From assembly GCA_937967325.1 (NCBI GenBank), contig CALBSQ010000212.1:1-51758 (forward strand): DNA of 51,758 nucleotides. Direction: 5' to 3'. Of the stretch, positions 23,999 through 32,851 are shown piece after piece. The first letter of the stretch is position 1, and every line of letters begins with the position of its first letter. Position numbers and translations under genes: made by a program. The stretch is from an uncultured Chloroflexota bacterium (GTDB lineage Bacteria > Chloroflexota > UBA4733). The notes under the pieces were generated by a model. It saw only the letters and a list, made by a program, of their open reading frames with translations. It was not told the DNA's origin and made no database searches.

Positions 23999-25084
23999 CT
24001 AGCGCACGGTCCCGAGGCTCTCCCAGACGTCGAGCTTAGCACGCACGCGCTCGATCACTTCGTCGGTGAACTCCGTGGTCAGGGCGTGCCCGCCCAGATC
24101 GGCGGTGCGCGTGCCCTCGCGGATTGCTTCGAAGACGGCTTCGTAGATGGCCCGTGAGGCGCGTTGCGCGGCTTCGTCGGGGAGGTAGGTCAGCAACGAC
24201 GCGCCGGCGAGGATCATGGCCATCGGGTTGGCGACGTTCTTGCCTTGCAGGCTGGGCGCGGTGCCGTGGGGCGCTTCCGCGACCACCACCTTTGGCTGCA
24301 GCTCCTCGTCGAAGCTGAGGATCAGGGATTCTGAGCCGGCGATAGAGCCGAACATCTGAAGGACGAGGTCGCTCAAGCAATCCCCATCGCGATTCAGCGC
24401 CGGGATAGTCAGGCCTTCGCCGCCGCTGTTGAGCAGCAGGGCATAGGTGGCGTCGATCAGTTGGGGTTCGTAGCGCACCTCCGGGTGGCGAGCGTGCGCG
24501 GCGTCCAGCTCCTCCTTGAGCATACCCTCGTAGACGGGACTGACGGTGAACTTGGGCCCACCGAACACCTTGCTGCGTGTCCGCTTGGCATACTGGAAGG
24601 AGAACTCGGCCACCATGGCGCAGGTGCGCCGGCCGATCTTCTCGGTGCGGTAGGCCATCTCATCGGCGCCGCTGCCCTCGCGCCACTCCTTGGCGTTGTA
24701 GGCGTCGTCCACCGCCATCCGAACCACGGCGATCGGCGCGTGGACGCCGGCCAGGGGCGTGACACCGGGGATGCGGCGACCGGTGCGCAAGATGACCTTG
24801 CCGTCGATCTCGGCGCGGAGGATGGCGTTGGGACTGCCCACGTCGCCCCGGCCCTCCGGCGTGATCGTCGCCGCCTTGAGGCCGAACCGCGCTTCACGCA
24901 AGGCCGCCGCAGCCTCATGCACCACGGCGTTACGAGTCTGGCGGCGGTTCTCCAGTCCGAGGTCGAAGCGCTGGAACTCCAGGGGCAGGCCAAGTACAGC
25001 GCCGTCGAGCACCCGCAACGCTTCGCCGAGCAGCTCCTGCCCGGTCTGGTCACCTTCCAGGACGATGATCGTTGTCGCGCTCAT
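23999..25084 (-). CDS. Isocitrate/isopropylmalate dehydrogenase-family protein
   Basis: This 361-residue beta-decarboxylating dehydrogenase shows VLEGDQTGQELL at the N-terminus, KAATITPEGRG (substrate loop), DATYALLLNSGGEGLTIPALN with NRDGDCLSD (metal and cofactor region), and AEAPHGTAPSLQGKNVANPM (adenine-binding loop). Such enzymes oxidise 2-hydroxy acids with loss of CO2 using NAD(P) and Mg2+. The loop differs from typical LeuB and Icd sequences, so the substrate is not assigned. It is a single gene, not in a leucine or TCA operon. Confidence 0.8.
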   Translation of the reverse strand: MSATTIIVLEGDQTGQELLGEALRVLDGAVLGLPLEFQRFDLGLENRRQTRNAVVHEAAAALREARFGLKAATITPEGRGDVGSPNAILRAEIDGKVILRTGRRIPGVTPLAGVHAPIAVVRMAVDDAYNAKEWREGSGADEMAYRTEKIGRRTCAMVAEFSFQYAKRTRSKVFGGPKFTVSPVYEGMLKEELDAAHARHPEVRYEPQLIDATYALLLNSGGEGLTIPALNRDGDCLSDLVLQMFGSIAGSESLILSFDEELQPKVVVAEAPHGTAPSLQGKNVANPMAMILAGASLLTYLPDEAAQRASRAIYEAVFEAIREGTRTADLGGHALTTEFTDEVIERVRAKLDVWESLGTVR

Positions 25085-25194
25085 TCGTTTCCTCGATAGT
25101 GTACGCCGCCGCTGGTTGCCTGCTCGTTTACGGGCAGGCGATACGGCAGGATCGGCCGACGCGGCATTCGCTCATCGTGTTTCTGTTGCCAACC

Positions 25195-26016
25195 CTACCC
25201 GAAAAACGGGAACATCTCCGCGATCTTCTCCCGCGTCACCGGCGAGCCGTATTCGCAGGCCTCGAAAGCTTCGGCGAACTGGATGGTGTTGCCGCGCTGC
25301 TCGCCGTACAGCTCCACGAGCTTGGCGCGGTAGCGGTTGGCGATCTCGCGGCCGCCGGAGCGGCGGCCCTCTAGCCAGCGTCGGCGCTCGGCGTCGCCTT
25401 CGGGCACCTGGTCCTCGTAGCGGCCGTTGTAGGGGAGCCACTCGTACATCTGGGAGACGTGGCAGTGGGCCATGTCCATCTTCAGCGAGACGACGTCGTC
25501 GATGCCGACGACCACGTCGGGGGTGAAGGGATAGGGCTTCTGGAAATGGTCGCTCAGATAGCAGATGCTCGGGTTGATGCGCAGGTGCGGCGTGTGCGCG
25601 GCTATATTGGGCACCGTCACCATATAGGCGGCGTCCTGGACCAGGATGGAGGTGTAGCGGTGGTCGGGGTGGTAGTCGTTGGGACGCGGGGACATGATGA
25701 GATCGGGCTGGAACTCGCGGATGAGCTGGATAACGCGCCGCCGATTCGGTAAGGTAGGCTCTAGCTCGCCGTCGTGGATGTCCAGCACCTGGTACTCGAT
25801 GCCGATGACGCGGCCGGCTGCTTCGGCTTCGGCCTTGCGCCGGCGCGCCAGCTCCACGCCGCCGATCTCGTGGTGGCCGGCGTCGCCGTTGGTCACCGAG
25901 ACGAATTTCACCACGTTCCCTTGCCGCGTCCACAGCGCCGCGACGCCGCCCGCCTTGACGTCGCAGTCGTCGGGATGGGCGCCGAAGACGATGATGCGCA
26001 GTTGTCGATTGGCCAA
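25195..26016 (-). CDS. PIG-L (LmbE-like) deacetylase
   Basis: This 273-residue zinc-dependent N-deacetylase carries the metal motifs AHPDD (residues 13-17) and NDYHPDHRYTS (about 108-118), plus SVTNGDAGHHEIGG and SPRPND. Relatives deacetylate GlcNAc-containing substrates such as mycothiol or glycolipid precursors. A TTG start at 26016 is chosen because AAGGAGG lies exactly seven bases upstream; the longer frame overlaps the next promoter and is Arg/Ser-rich. It is transcribed divergently from the phosphotransferase-like gene. Confidence 0.85.
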   Translation of the reverse strand: MANRQLRIIVFGAHPDDCDVKAGGVAALWTRQGNVVKFVSVTNGDAGHHEIGGVELARRRKAEAEAAGRVIGIEYQVLDIHDGELEPTLPNRRRVIQLIREFQPDLIMSPRPNDYHPDHRYTSILVQDAAYMVTVPNIAAHTPHLRINPSICYLSDHFQKPYPFTPDVVVGIDDVVSLKMDMAHCHVSQMYEWLPYNGRYEDQVPEGDAERRRWLEGRRSGGREIANRYRAKLVELYGEQRGNTIQFAEAFEACEYGSPVTREKIAEMFPFFG

Positions 26017-26140
26017 GGTTGTCCTCCTTCGTTCGTCAGCCGCCAGGGCCAGCCCCCGCGGGATAGTACGTCCCTCACGATCAGCGGTAGTATCGTCCGT
26101 TGTAGCGGACCAGCGCAATCGAGAGTAATCGGAGGCAGCG

Positions 26141-27292
26141 ATGGTGCTTGACGTGCAGGAACGGCTCGCCGGCGCAGACGCGGCGCGGTTGCAGGAAGTG
26201 GTGCGAGTGGCGCTCGGGGAGCCGGGCGCGGTACTCGGCCGGTGGGAGGTGGCTCCCCTGCGCGGAGGGGGCGGCGTGCGCGCGGGGGACAGCGCGCTAT
26301 ACACTCTCTCCGGCATGGCGCGCGTCGGCGCGGCGGAGCGCCCCTGGAGCGCGGTACTCAGGGTGCTCGCGCCCGTGGCCGGCCAGGACGATCCGACGCG
26401 CATCCACTACTGGAAACGCGAGCCGCTGCTCTACAGTTCGGGCCTGCTGGACGATCTGCCCGCTGGCCTGCGCGCGCCGCGCTGCTTCGGGTGTGACGAG
26501 CGGACGGACGGGACCGTCTGGCTCTGGCTGGAGCACGTCCGGGAGGACGGGGAACGCGCCTGGCCGCTCGAGCGCTGGGCGCTCGCGGCGCGTTATCTGG
26601 GCCAGTTCAATGGCGCCTACCTGGACGGGCGGCCGCTGCCGCGGGCGCCCTGGCTGGGCGGGCGGCGGCTGCGCGCCTGGTTGGAACGCCACGGCCCGCT
26701 CGTCGCACAAATCGCGGCCGCACCCGACAATCCCGACGTGCGTCGCTGGTGGCCGCGGCCCATGGTGGACGCCATCCTTGGCCTCTGGGAGGAGCGCGAC
26801 GCCTTCTGCGCCGCGCTGGAGCGGCTGCCCCAGACGTTCTGCCACGGGGATGCCATCCGGCGGAACCTCCTCAGCCGTCGCCGAGCGGACGGGTCCGAGG
26901 AGACTATGGGCATCGACTGGGAGTTCGCCGGCCACTACGCGGCCGGCGAGGAGGTCGGACAAACCCTATCGGTGGCCGGCGCGTTCTTCGACGCGGAGCC
27001 GGCCGGCCTCCCGGCGCTGGACGAGGCGCTGTTCGCGGGCTACCTGGCCGGGCTGCGCGACGCGGGTTGGCGCGGCGATCCGCAGCCGGTGCGGTTTGCC
27101 TACGCCGTGCACGCGGCCCTGCGTAACGCCTTCAACGCCGTGGGCGCGAGCGCACCTGACGAGGTGCGACGTGCGGCAGCCCAACAGAACTATGGCCGCA
27201 CCTGGGAGGAGCTCGCCGAACGTCGCGCCGCGCTGCGACCCTTCCTGCTCGATCGCGCCGATGAGGCGCGCCGCCTGATGGAAGCCCTGTGA
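26141..27292 (+). CDS. Aminoglycoside-phosphotransferase-family protein
   Basis: The 383-residue protein has a kinase-like fold of the APH/choline-kinase type. The catalytic loop FCHGDAIRRNLL (about 242-253) has the HGD and Asn residues, and GIDWEFAG (about 268) has the metal-binding Asp. A nucleotide-binding lobe precedes them (VLRVLAPV, YWKREPLLYSSGLL). It probably phosphorylates a small molecule; the substrate is unknown, and resistance should not be assumed. GGAGG lies six bases before the ATG. The divergent neighbour is a PIG-L deacetylase. Confidence 0.8.
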   Translation: MVLDVQERLAGADAARLQEVVRVALGEPGAVLGRWEVAPLRGGGGVRAGDSALYTLSGMARVGAAERPWSAVLRVLAPVAGQDDPTRIHYWKREPLLYSSGLLDDLPAGLRAPRCFGCDERTDGTVWLWLEHVREDGERAWPLERWALAARYLGQFNGAYLDGRPLPRAPWLGGRRLRAWLERHGPLVAQIAAAPDNPDVRRWWPRPMVDAILGLWEERDAFCAALERLPQTFCHGDAIRRNLLSRRRADGSEETMGIDWEFAGHYAAGEEVGQTLSVAGAFFDAEPAGLPALDEALFAGYLAGLRDAGWRGDPQPVRFAYAVHAALRNAFNAVGASAPDEVRRAAAQQNYGRTWEELAERRAALRPFLLDRADEARRLMEAL

Positions 27293-27340
27293 CACATGCG
27301 CGTGACCAAGCTGTCCGGCGGAATGCCCAAAAACGACCGT

Positions 27341-29791
27341 TCACAGCAGCGCCGGCTGGATCGCGCGCTGCCGCCGGCCCCGGTGTGGTGTGGCGGGCGG
27401 GGCCGTGTACGGACTTGGGTCGAGCAGCCGCGCGGCTAATGCGGTCAGGCGGGCCTCGCTGCCGGCGTCGCGGACGGCGAAGGAGACGGCGCGGCTGTGG
27501 CCTACCAGCACGACCAGCCGCTGGGCACGCGTGACGGCGGTATAGAAGAGTCGCCGCGACAGCAGGATGAACTGGCCGGTCACCACCGGGAGGACTACCG
27601 CCGGGAACTCGCTGCCCTGGGCGCGATGCACGGAGAGCGCGTAGGCCAACTGGAGCTCGGACAGGAAGCTCGGCGGATAGACGACCTCCCGACCGTCGTC
27701 GAGCAGGACGCGGGCGACGTAGCTGACGGGATCGAGCTCGACGATGCTCCCCATGTCGCCGTTGAACACGCCGAGCTCGTAGTTGTTGCGGGACTGCACC
27801 ACCCGGTCGCCGTCGCGCAACAGCCGGGCGCCGGCGCTGATCTCCGGCTTGTCGGGACGCGGTGGGTTGAGCGCTTCTTGCAGCGCCGGGTTGAGTGAGG
27901 TGAGCCCGACCGGGCCGCGGTACATCGGGGCAAGCACCTGGATGGCAGTGCCGGAGAGCCCGAAGCGCTCGGGGATCCGGCGGGCGACGAGCTCGACGAC
28001 ACGCTCCCGGCAGTGCTCGACATCGTCGGCGTTGACGAGGTAGAAGTCGTTGGTCCCCAGGCCCGGCTCCCATACCGGCATCTCGCCGGCGTTAATGCGC
28101 TGCGCGTTGGCGGCGATGCCCGAACCCTCGCCTTGCCGGAAGATGCGCTCCAACCGCGTCACCGGGATGCGACCCGAGCTGATGAGGTCAGCCAGCACCT
28201 GTCCCGGTCCGACGCTCGGCAACTGGTCGGCGTCGCCGACCAGCAGCAGATGCGCGCCGGGGGGCACGGCCCGAACCAGCGCGCGCGCCAGCGCCACGTC
28301 GAGCATCGAGGCCTCGTCTACTACGATCAGGTCGGCGTTGAGCCGGGCCAACCGTCCGCGGGAGGTGGGCCGGGGAGACGGGGACGTTGACTCCTCCTCC
28401 AGACCCGCAAGCGCCACGGTCTCCGCTTCGAGATCGGCCTCCGGCTCGCCTCCAGCGCCGCGGTAGCCCAGCCGCAGCAGCCGGTGTAGGGTGCGGGCCT
28501 CCAGCCGGGTCGCGGCGGACAGCCGTTGGGCCGCCCGACCGGTGGGGGCGGCCAGCGCCAGGCGGGCGCCGCGGTCGAGCGCCAGGGCGACCAGGGTGCG
28601 CAGCGCCGTGGTCTTGCCCGTCCCCGGCCCTCCCGTGAGTATGGATACCGGCGACGTCAGCGCCATCTTGATCGCCGCCCGTTGCTGGACACTCAGCAAG
28701 GTCGTGCTGGGAAGCTCGGCGAAGCAGCGATCCCATTCCCCGTCGTCGAGTGACTGCCAGGAGGCCAGTCGATCCACCGGCGCTTCCATGAGCCGCTGCA
28801 AGCCGTGGGCGAGCGCCCGCTCGACCGCGTCGAGCGCGACCAGGGCGATAACGGGCTCGCCATCGATCACGCCGGTAGCTACCTTCCCCTCGCCGGCCAG
28901 CGTCTGCAGGGCCAGCTCGAGTTTCTCCTCGGGCACCGGTGCTGGCGTTGGCGACGCGGTGCCGGCCGGCGGCTTGCTCAAGAGCGCCGTTGCCTCCTCG
29001 ACGAGACGTGTGCTGAGCATCCAGGTGCTGCCGTCGGACGCAGTCGTCTGCAGACACTGCAACACGCTGGCTTGTAGCCGCGAAGGAGCATCGTGGGGGA
29101 TGCCGATCGTCAGCGCGATGCGGTCCGCCGTGTGGAAGCCGATGCCGGTCACGTCGATGGCAAGTCGGTACGGATCGCTGCGCACCACCAACGGCGCCTG
29201 CGTTCCATATCGCTCGTAGATGCGCAGCGCGCGGCGGTGGGAGATGCCGAAGTCGAACAGGGTGAGCATCACCTGGCGCAGCGCCTGGTGCTCCCGCCAG
29301 CTCGAGCTGATCTGCTCGGCGCGCACGGGACCGATACCCGTCACGGCTCGCAGCGCCTCCTCACCGGCATCCAGGGCGGCGATGGTCTCGACACCGAAAT
29401 AATCGACCAGCCGGCGAGCCGTGACGGGACCGATGCCCGGCGCCAGCGGCGATGTGAGATAGCGCCGGAGCCCATCGACCGAGGCCGGGATGACCAGGGT
29501 CACGTCGCCGGCGTGGAACTGTCTACCGTAGCGCTGGTGGTATTGCCAGGAGCCGGTGCAGGAGATGCCCTCGTCCACGCGGATTTCGGGGAAGCGCCCT
29601 ACGACGGTTACTGGCGGGCCGTTCGACTCGGCCCGCACCGAGAGGACCGAGTACGGTCCGGTTGGGTCGTGGAACAGCACGCGCTCGACCGTGCCGTCGA
29701 TGCGCGCAGGCTCGGGCAACGTGGCGACAGCGTTACGGGGAGGGTCGGTTGCTGCCGTCATCGATCGTACGTTCATGGGCGCCGCATCCAT
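27341..29791 (-). CDS. recD2: RecD2-type ATP-dependent DNA helicase
   Basis: The 816-residue helicase has an N-terminal OB-like region (GTVERVLFHDPTGPYSVLSV), tandem helix-hairpin-helix motifs (GIGPVTARRL, TGIGPVRAEQI) and superfamily 1B motifs. These are Walker A GGPGTGKTTA, VVDEASMLD (motif II), LLVGDADQLPSVGPG (III), and near the end AYALSVHRAQGSEFP and FYTAVTRAQRLVVLVG. RecD2 unwinds 5'-3' in recombination and repair without RecBC. The start is uncertain: ATGs at 29791, 29776 and 29761 are possible, and the frame is open from a TTG at 29809, inside a hairpin repeat. The tail after position 800 is Pro/Arg-rich. Confidence 0.9.
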   Translation of the reverse strand: MDAAPMNVRSMTAATDPPRNAVATLPEPARIDGTVERVLFHDPTGPYSVLSVRAESNGPPVTVVGRFPEIRVDEGISCTGSWQYHQRYGRQFHAGDVTLVIPASVDGLRRYLTSPLAPGIGPVTARRLVDYFGVETIAALDAGEEALRAVTGIGPVRAEQISSSWREHQALRQVMLTLFDFGISHRRALRIYERYGTQAPLVVRSDPYRLAIDVTGIGFHTADRIALTIGIPHDAPSRLQASVLQCLQTTASDGSTWMLSTRLVEEATALLSKPPAGTASPTPAPVPEEKLELALQTLAGEGKVATGVIDGEPVIALVALDAVERALAHGLQRLMEAPVDRLASWQSLDDGEWDRCFAELPSTTLLSVQQRAAIKMALTSPVSILTGGPGTGKTTALRTLVALALDRGARLALAAPTGRAAQRLSAATRLEARTLHRLLRLGYRGAGGEPEADLEAETVALAGLEEESTSPSPRPTSRGRLARLNADLIVVDEASMLDVALARALVRAVPPGAHLLLVGDADQLPSVGPGQVLADLISSGRIPVTRLERIFRQGEGSGIAANAQRINAGEMPVWEPGLGTNDFYLVNADDVEHCRERVVELVARRIPERFGLSGTAIQVLAPMYRGPVGLTSLNPALQEALNPPRPDKPEISAGARLLRDGDRVVQSRNNYELGVFNGDMGSIVELDPVSYVARVLLDDGREVVYPPSFLSELQLAYALSVHRAQGSEFPAVVLPVVTGQFILLSRRLFYTAVTRAQRLVVLVGHSRAVSFAVRDAGSEARLTALAARLLDPSPYTAPPATPHRGRRQRAIQPALL

Positions 29792-29807
29792 GATACGGGG
29801 TCGAGTC

Positions 29808-29863
29808 AACCTCTCCCCCTACCCCTCCCCTCCCTTCGTAGGGGAGGGGTAGGGGGAGAGGTT
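29808..29863. repeat. 56-bp perfect hairpin repeat at the recD2 5' end
   Basis: Arms at 29808-29831 and 29840-29863 are exact 24-bp reverse complements (core CTCCCCCTACCCCTCCCC) around the loop CCCTTCGT. It lies directly upstream of recD2 on the minus strand and 160 bases before dcd. The pattern is like pyrimidine-rich palindromes dispersed in many G+C-rich genomes. As leader RNA it could mask or replace the recD2 ribosome site. Confidence 0.7.
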
Positions 29864-30025
29864 ACCCGTCAACCGCGATGGGAATAGTGGCGCATCGGGA
29901 TGCAATACGGTGAGCGTTATACTCTAGCGCCGGGCCCTCGGCACGGGTGTGGGCTTTGCGCGGCCTTCCGGGCTGCTGGTGCGAGGGGCGGGAACAAGCA
30001 CATCGAAGCACGAAGGAGAACGGTC

Positions 30026-30658
30026 ATGCTCCTATCCGACCGCCGTATCCTGGAGGAGATGGAGCGCGGCAACGTGGTCATTTCGCCGTTTGACGAGCGC
30101 CAGCTCGGTACCAACTCCTACGATTGCCGGCTCGGCGACTGGTATTTTCAGCCGGATGCCAACGTCGAGGTGGTCGACTTCACCGACGAGCAGCAGGCGC
30201 GACTGTTCTGGGGGGAACCGCGTCACGCGGTGGACGGGCGCGTACCGGTCCGCCCAGGCACGACCATCCTCGCGCACACCATCGAAGTAGTAGGGGGGCG
30301 CAACGGCATCACCACCAGCATGCATGCCCGCAGCAGCATCGGCCGCGCCAGCCTGTCGGTGTGCAAGTGCGCGGGCGTGGGCGACGTCGGCTACGTCTCG
30401 CGCTGGACCATGGAGATCTCCAACCACTCGCGCAGCACCATCTTGCTCCCAGTGGGACTGCGCATCTGCCAGATCAAGTTCGAGCAGGTCGGGGAGACCC
30501 TGCGGGAGTATCACGGCAAGTACGGCCAGGATCGCGCCTGGTCGCCCATGGACATGCTGCCCAAGCTGTATGCCGACTGGGATCTCGCCGAGCTGTATCG
30601 GTATCGCTCTGTTGCTGGCGAGCTGGTGGCAGCGAGCGACCCCGTGCCGGCGCGCTGA
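30026..30658 (+). CDS. dcd: dCTP deaminase
   Basis: This 210-residue trimeric dUTPase-fold enzyme deaminates dCTP to dUTP, supplying dUMP for thymidylate synthesis. Visible motifs are LLSDRRILEEMERGNVVISP, QLGTNSYDCRLGDWYF, a long GTTILAHTIE strand, HARSSIGRASLSVC (active-site serine/arginine loop) and a C-terminal YHGKYGQDRAWSPM. The ATG at 30026 is chosen over the upstream frame start because GAAGGAG precedes it and the family begins with MLLSD. The C-terminus is slightly longer than in enterobacterial Dcd. Confidence 0.85.
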   Translation: MLLSDRRILEEMERGNVVISPFDERQLGTNSYDCRLGDWYFQPDANVEVVDFTDEQQARLFWGEPRHAVDGRVPVRPGTTILAHTIEVVGGRNGITTSMHARSSIGRASLSVCKCAGVGDVGYVSRWTMEISNHSRSTILLPVGLRICQIKFEQVGETLREYHGKYGQDRAWSPMDMLPKLYADWDLAELYRYRSVAGELVAASDPVPAR

Positions 30659-30672
30659 GCGGTGGGCGTCTG

Positions 30673-32850
30673 ATGGCCGCGCTCCGCACGGTCTCCCGCA
30701 CCGTGACGCTCACCGCGAACGCGGCGCGCAGCCGCGCCGAGAGCAACGTGTTTGTCAACGAGCCGACCTCCGGCTCTCTGGCGCGCGCCAAAGGCTCGCT
30801 GTACATCGTCACCGAGACGGAAGGCGACACGGCAGTCGAGCGCGGCTTCTGCCGGCTGGTGGCCGACTGCATACGCAGCGAGTACTACCGTGATCCGGCG
30901 CAGGGCCTGGCCGAGGCGCTCAGCCGGGGCGTGGAGCGCGGCAATTTCAAGATGCTCAAGGACGAGCGCCTGCCGCCGCCGGAGCAACGCCCCGCGATGG
31001 CCGTGACCTGCCTGGCCATCCGCGACGGGGAGCTGGCGATCGTGCAGACGCTGCCGGTGCAGGCCTACATCGGCAACCACGACGGCGTCGCGCTGGTGCC
31101 CGACCCGCCGGTGTGGGAAACTGACGGTGCGGAGCTGACGCGCGCCTTCTATATGGGCTATGCCTCGCAGGTGCGCTACCACCTCTACAGTCACAAGCTG
31201 GGAAACGGCGATCTGGTCGCCGTCTGCTCGTCGTCGCTGGCGCAGTCGCTCGGTATGGAGCGGCTGGAGCGCTGGCTGACGGGCGGGCAGTTGCCGGCGC
31301 TGGCGCAGGGGATCAGGGCCAACTACCTGCGCGCCGAACAGGAGCCGGCCTATGCCCTGCTCATCCAGACCAGGCCGGACGTGCGCGAAACCGCGGCGCC
31401 ATCGACCGGCGAGGGTCAGGGCCGGGTTCGCCCCGGTTCGGCAGCCACGACGTCGGGCCCGGTCACGGGCTGGATTGCCAGGCTCACCGGCCGCACCGAG
31501 CAGGCGGCGGAGACCGGGAGGGGGCGACCGGAAACCGCGACGAGGCCGGACGGCAGGACCGACGCGGGCACACCGCCCCGCACCGGTCCGCGCGCGGGAA
31601 CAGCCGCGCAGCGGGTCGGGCTGAGGAGCCGGCAGCAGCGCTTGATGTTGGCGGCGTTGATGGCGGTGATCGTCATCATCATCCTGGTGCTGCTGGCCGT
31701 CAAGGGGGTGCAGCGCTTCCAAGGGGGGCGCGAGCACAGCGCCTACCTGCAGACCTCGGCGCAGGTGGACAATCTTCTGGCCTCGGCGGCGCAGCAGAGC
31801 GATCCGACGGCGGCAGCGGCCACGCTCAGCCAGGCCAAGAATGTCCTTTCAGCAAGCTCAGCGCGACTTGATTCGGCAGATCGTCTGGCGCTGTCCGGGC
31901 GCATCCAGCAGCGCGAGGATCAGCTCGTCAAGGCCAGTCGCCTGACCCAGGTCAAGCTGCTGGTAAATCTGTCGGGCGACCGCCAAGCCCAGCTCTCCCA
32001 GATCGCGCTCGAGGGCGATAACCTCTACATGCTCGATACCGGTGGGCATCGCGTGCTGAAGGCGACGACCGGCGGCGGCAGGCTGGTCGCGGCCATCAGC
32101 GCCAGCTCCGTAGTGGGACAGGACCTCATTCAGCCGCTGGTGGCCATCGCCGCGATCCCCGGCGGCGTCCTGGCAGTTGATAGCCGGAACACGGTCTGGT
32201 CGTTCAATGCTGGTACCAACCAGGTGCGGCGAGTCAGCGTGCCAGGCTCCGACACGTGGGGCGAGGTCCGTGCCATCACCACCTACAACAACGAGCTGTA
32301 CGTGCTGGACAGCCGCCTCGGCCACGTCTGGCGCTACTCTCCGCAAGGCGACGGGTACAGCACTCCCGTCGATTACTTCCCCGCTGCCCCGGCTGCCGGG
32401 GCGGCTCGCCCGACTCCCTTGCCCACCGTACGGCCGGGGACGCCAACGCCGGCGCCAACCGCGACGCCGGCGCCGCCGCCGGACTTGGCTCATAGTGTTG
32501 GCATCGTAGTCGACGGCAGCCTCTACATGCTGCAATCGAGCGGCGATGTCCTCAAGTACACCAACGGCCTGCCGCAGGCCTTCCCCGAGACCGGCCTCGT
32601 TGGCTCGCTGACGTCGCCATCGGAGGTGACGACCAGCCCCCAGGACAGCAGTCTCTACGTCGTCGATCCGGCCGGCAAACGCATCGTCCGCTTCACCAAG
32701 GATGGCGTGTTCCAGCGTCAGTATCTCCTACCAACGGACGCTCCCGCCGCGCTCACCGGCATCCAGGGTGCAGCCGTGGATATCGGGCGCCATCAGGTGT
32801 ACCTGTTGTCGGACAAGGCGGTTGCTATGGCGACGCTGCCGAATCAGTGA
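30673..32850 (+). CDS. PP2C-like pseudophosphatase with TM and beta-propeller
   Basis: The 725-residue protein has an N-terminal PP2C-like domain (SLYIVTETEGD, MAVTCLAIRDGELAIVQTL, GNGDLVAVCSSSLAQSLG; residues about 20-235). The metal-binding aspartates are missing: the usual D-G pair is TETEG, and the SDGL motif is SSSL. A Pro/Arg-rich linker leads to one membrane segment (RLMLAALMAVIVIIILVLLA, about 323-346), then a short helical region and an extracytoplasmic beta-propeller (about 430-725). The propeller holds repeats such as NLYMLDTGGHRVLKAT and SLYVVDPAGKRIVRF, with a Pro/Thr-rich insert. It may link an outside ligand to a cytoplasmic binding module. The ATG is 14 bases after dcd. Confidence 0.75.
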   Translation: MAALRTVSRTVTLTANAARSRAESNVFVNEPTSGSLARAKGSLYIVTETEGDTAVERGFCRLVADCIRSEYYRDPAQGLAEALSRGVERGNFKMLKDERLPPPEQRPAMAVTCLAIRDGELAIVQTLPVQAYIGNHDGVALVPDPPVWETDGAELTRAFYMGYASQVRYHLYSHKLGNGDLVAVCSSSLAQSLGMERLERWLTGGQLPALAQGIRANYLRAEQEPAYALLIQTRPDVRETAAPSTGEGQGRVRPGSAATTSGPVTGWIARLTGRTEQAAETGRGRPETATRPDGRTDAGTPPRTGPRAGTAAQRVGLRSRQQRLMLAALMAVIVIIILVLLAVKGVQRFQGGREHSAYLQTSAQVDNLLASAAQQSDPTAAAATLSQAKNVLSASSARLDSADRLALSGRIQQREDQLVKASRLTQVKLLVNLSGDRQAQLSQIALEGDNLYMLDTGGHRVLKATTGGGRLVAAISASSVVGQDLIQPLVAIAAIPGGVLAVDSRNTVWSFNAGTNQVRRVSVPGSDTWGEVRAITTYNNELYVLDSRLGHVWRYSPQGDGYSTPVDYFPAAPAAGAARPTPLPTVRPGTPTPAPTATPAPPPDLAHSVGIVVDGSLYMLQSSGDVLKYTNGLPQAFPETGLVGSLTSPSEVTTSPQDSSLYVVDPAGKRIVRFTKDGVFQRQYLLPTDAPAALTGIQGAAVDIGRHQVYLLSDKAVAMATLPNQ

Positions 32851-32851
32851 G

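Noticed and set aside
30124..30672. Upstream extension of the pseudophosphatase frame through dcd
   Set aside because: The frame is open by chance across dcd; the ATG at 30673 follows the dcd stop and begins the recognisable domain.
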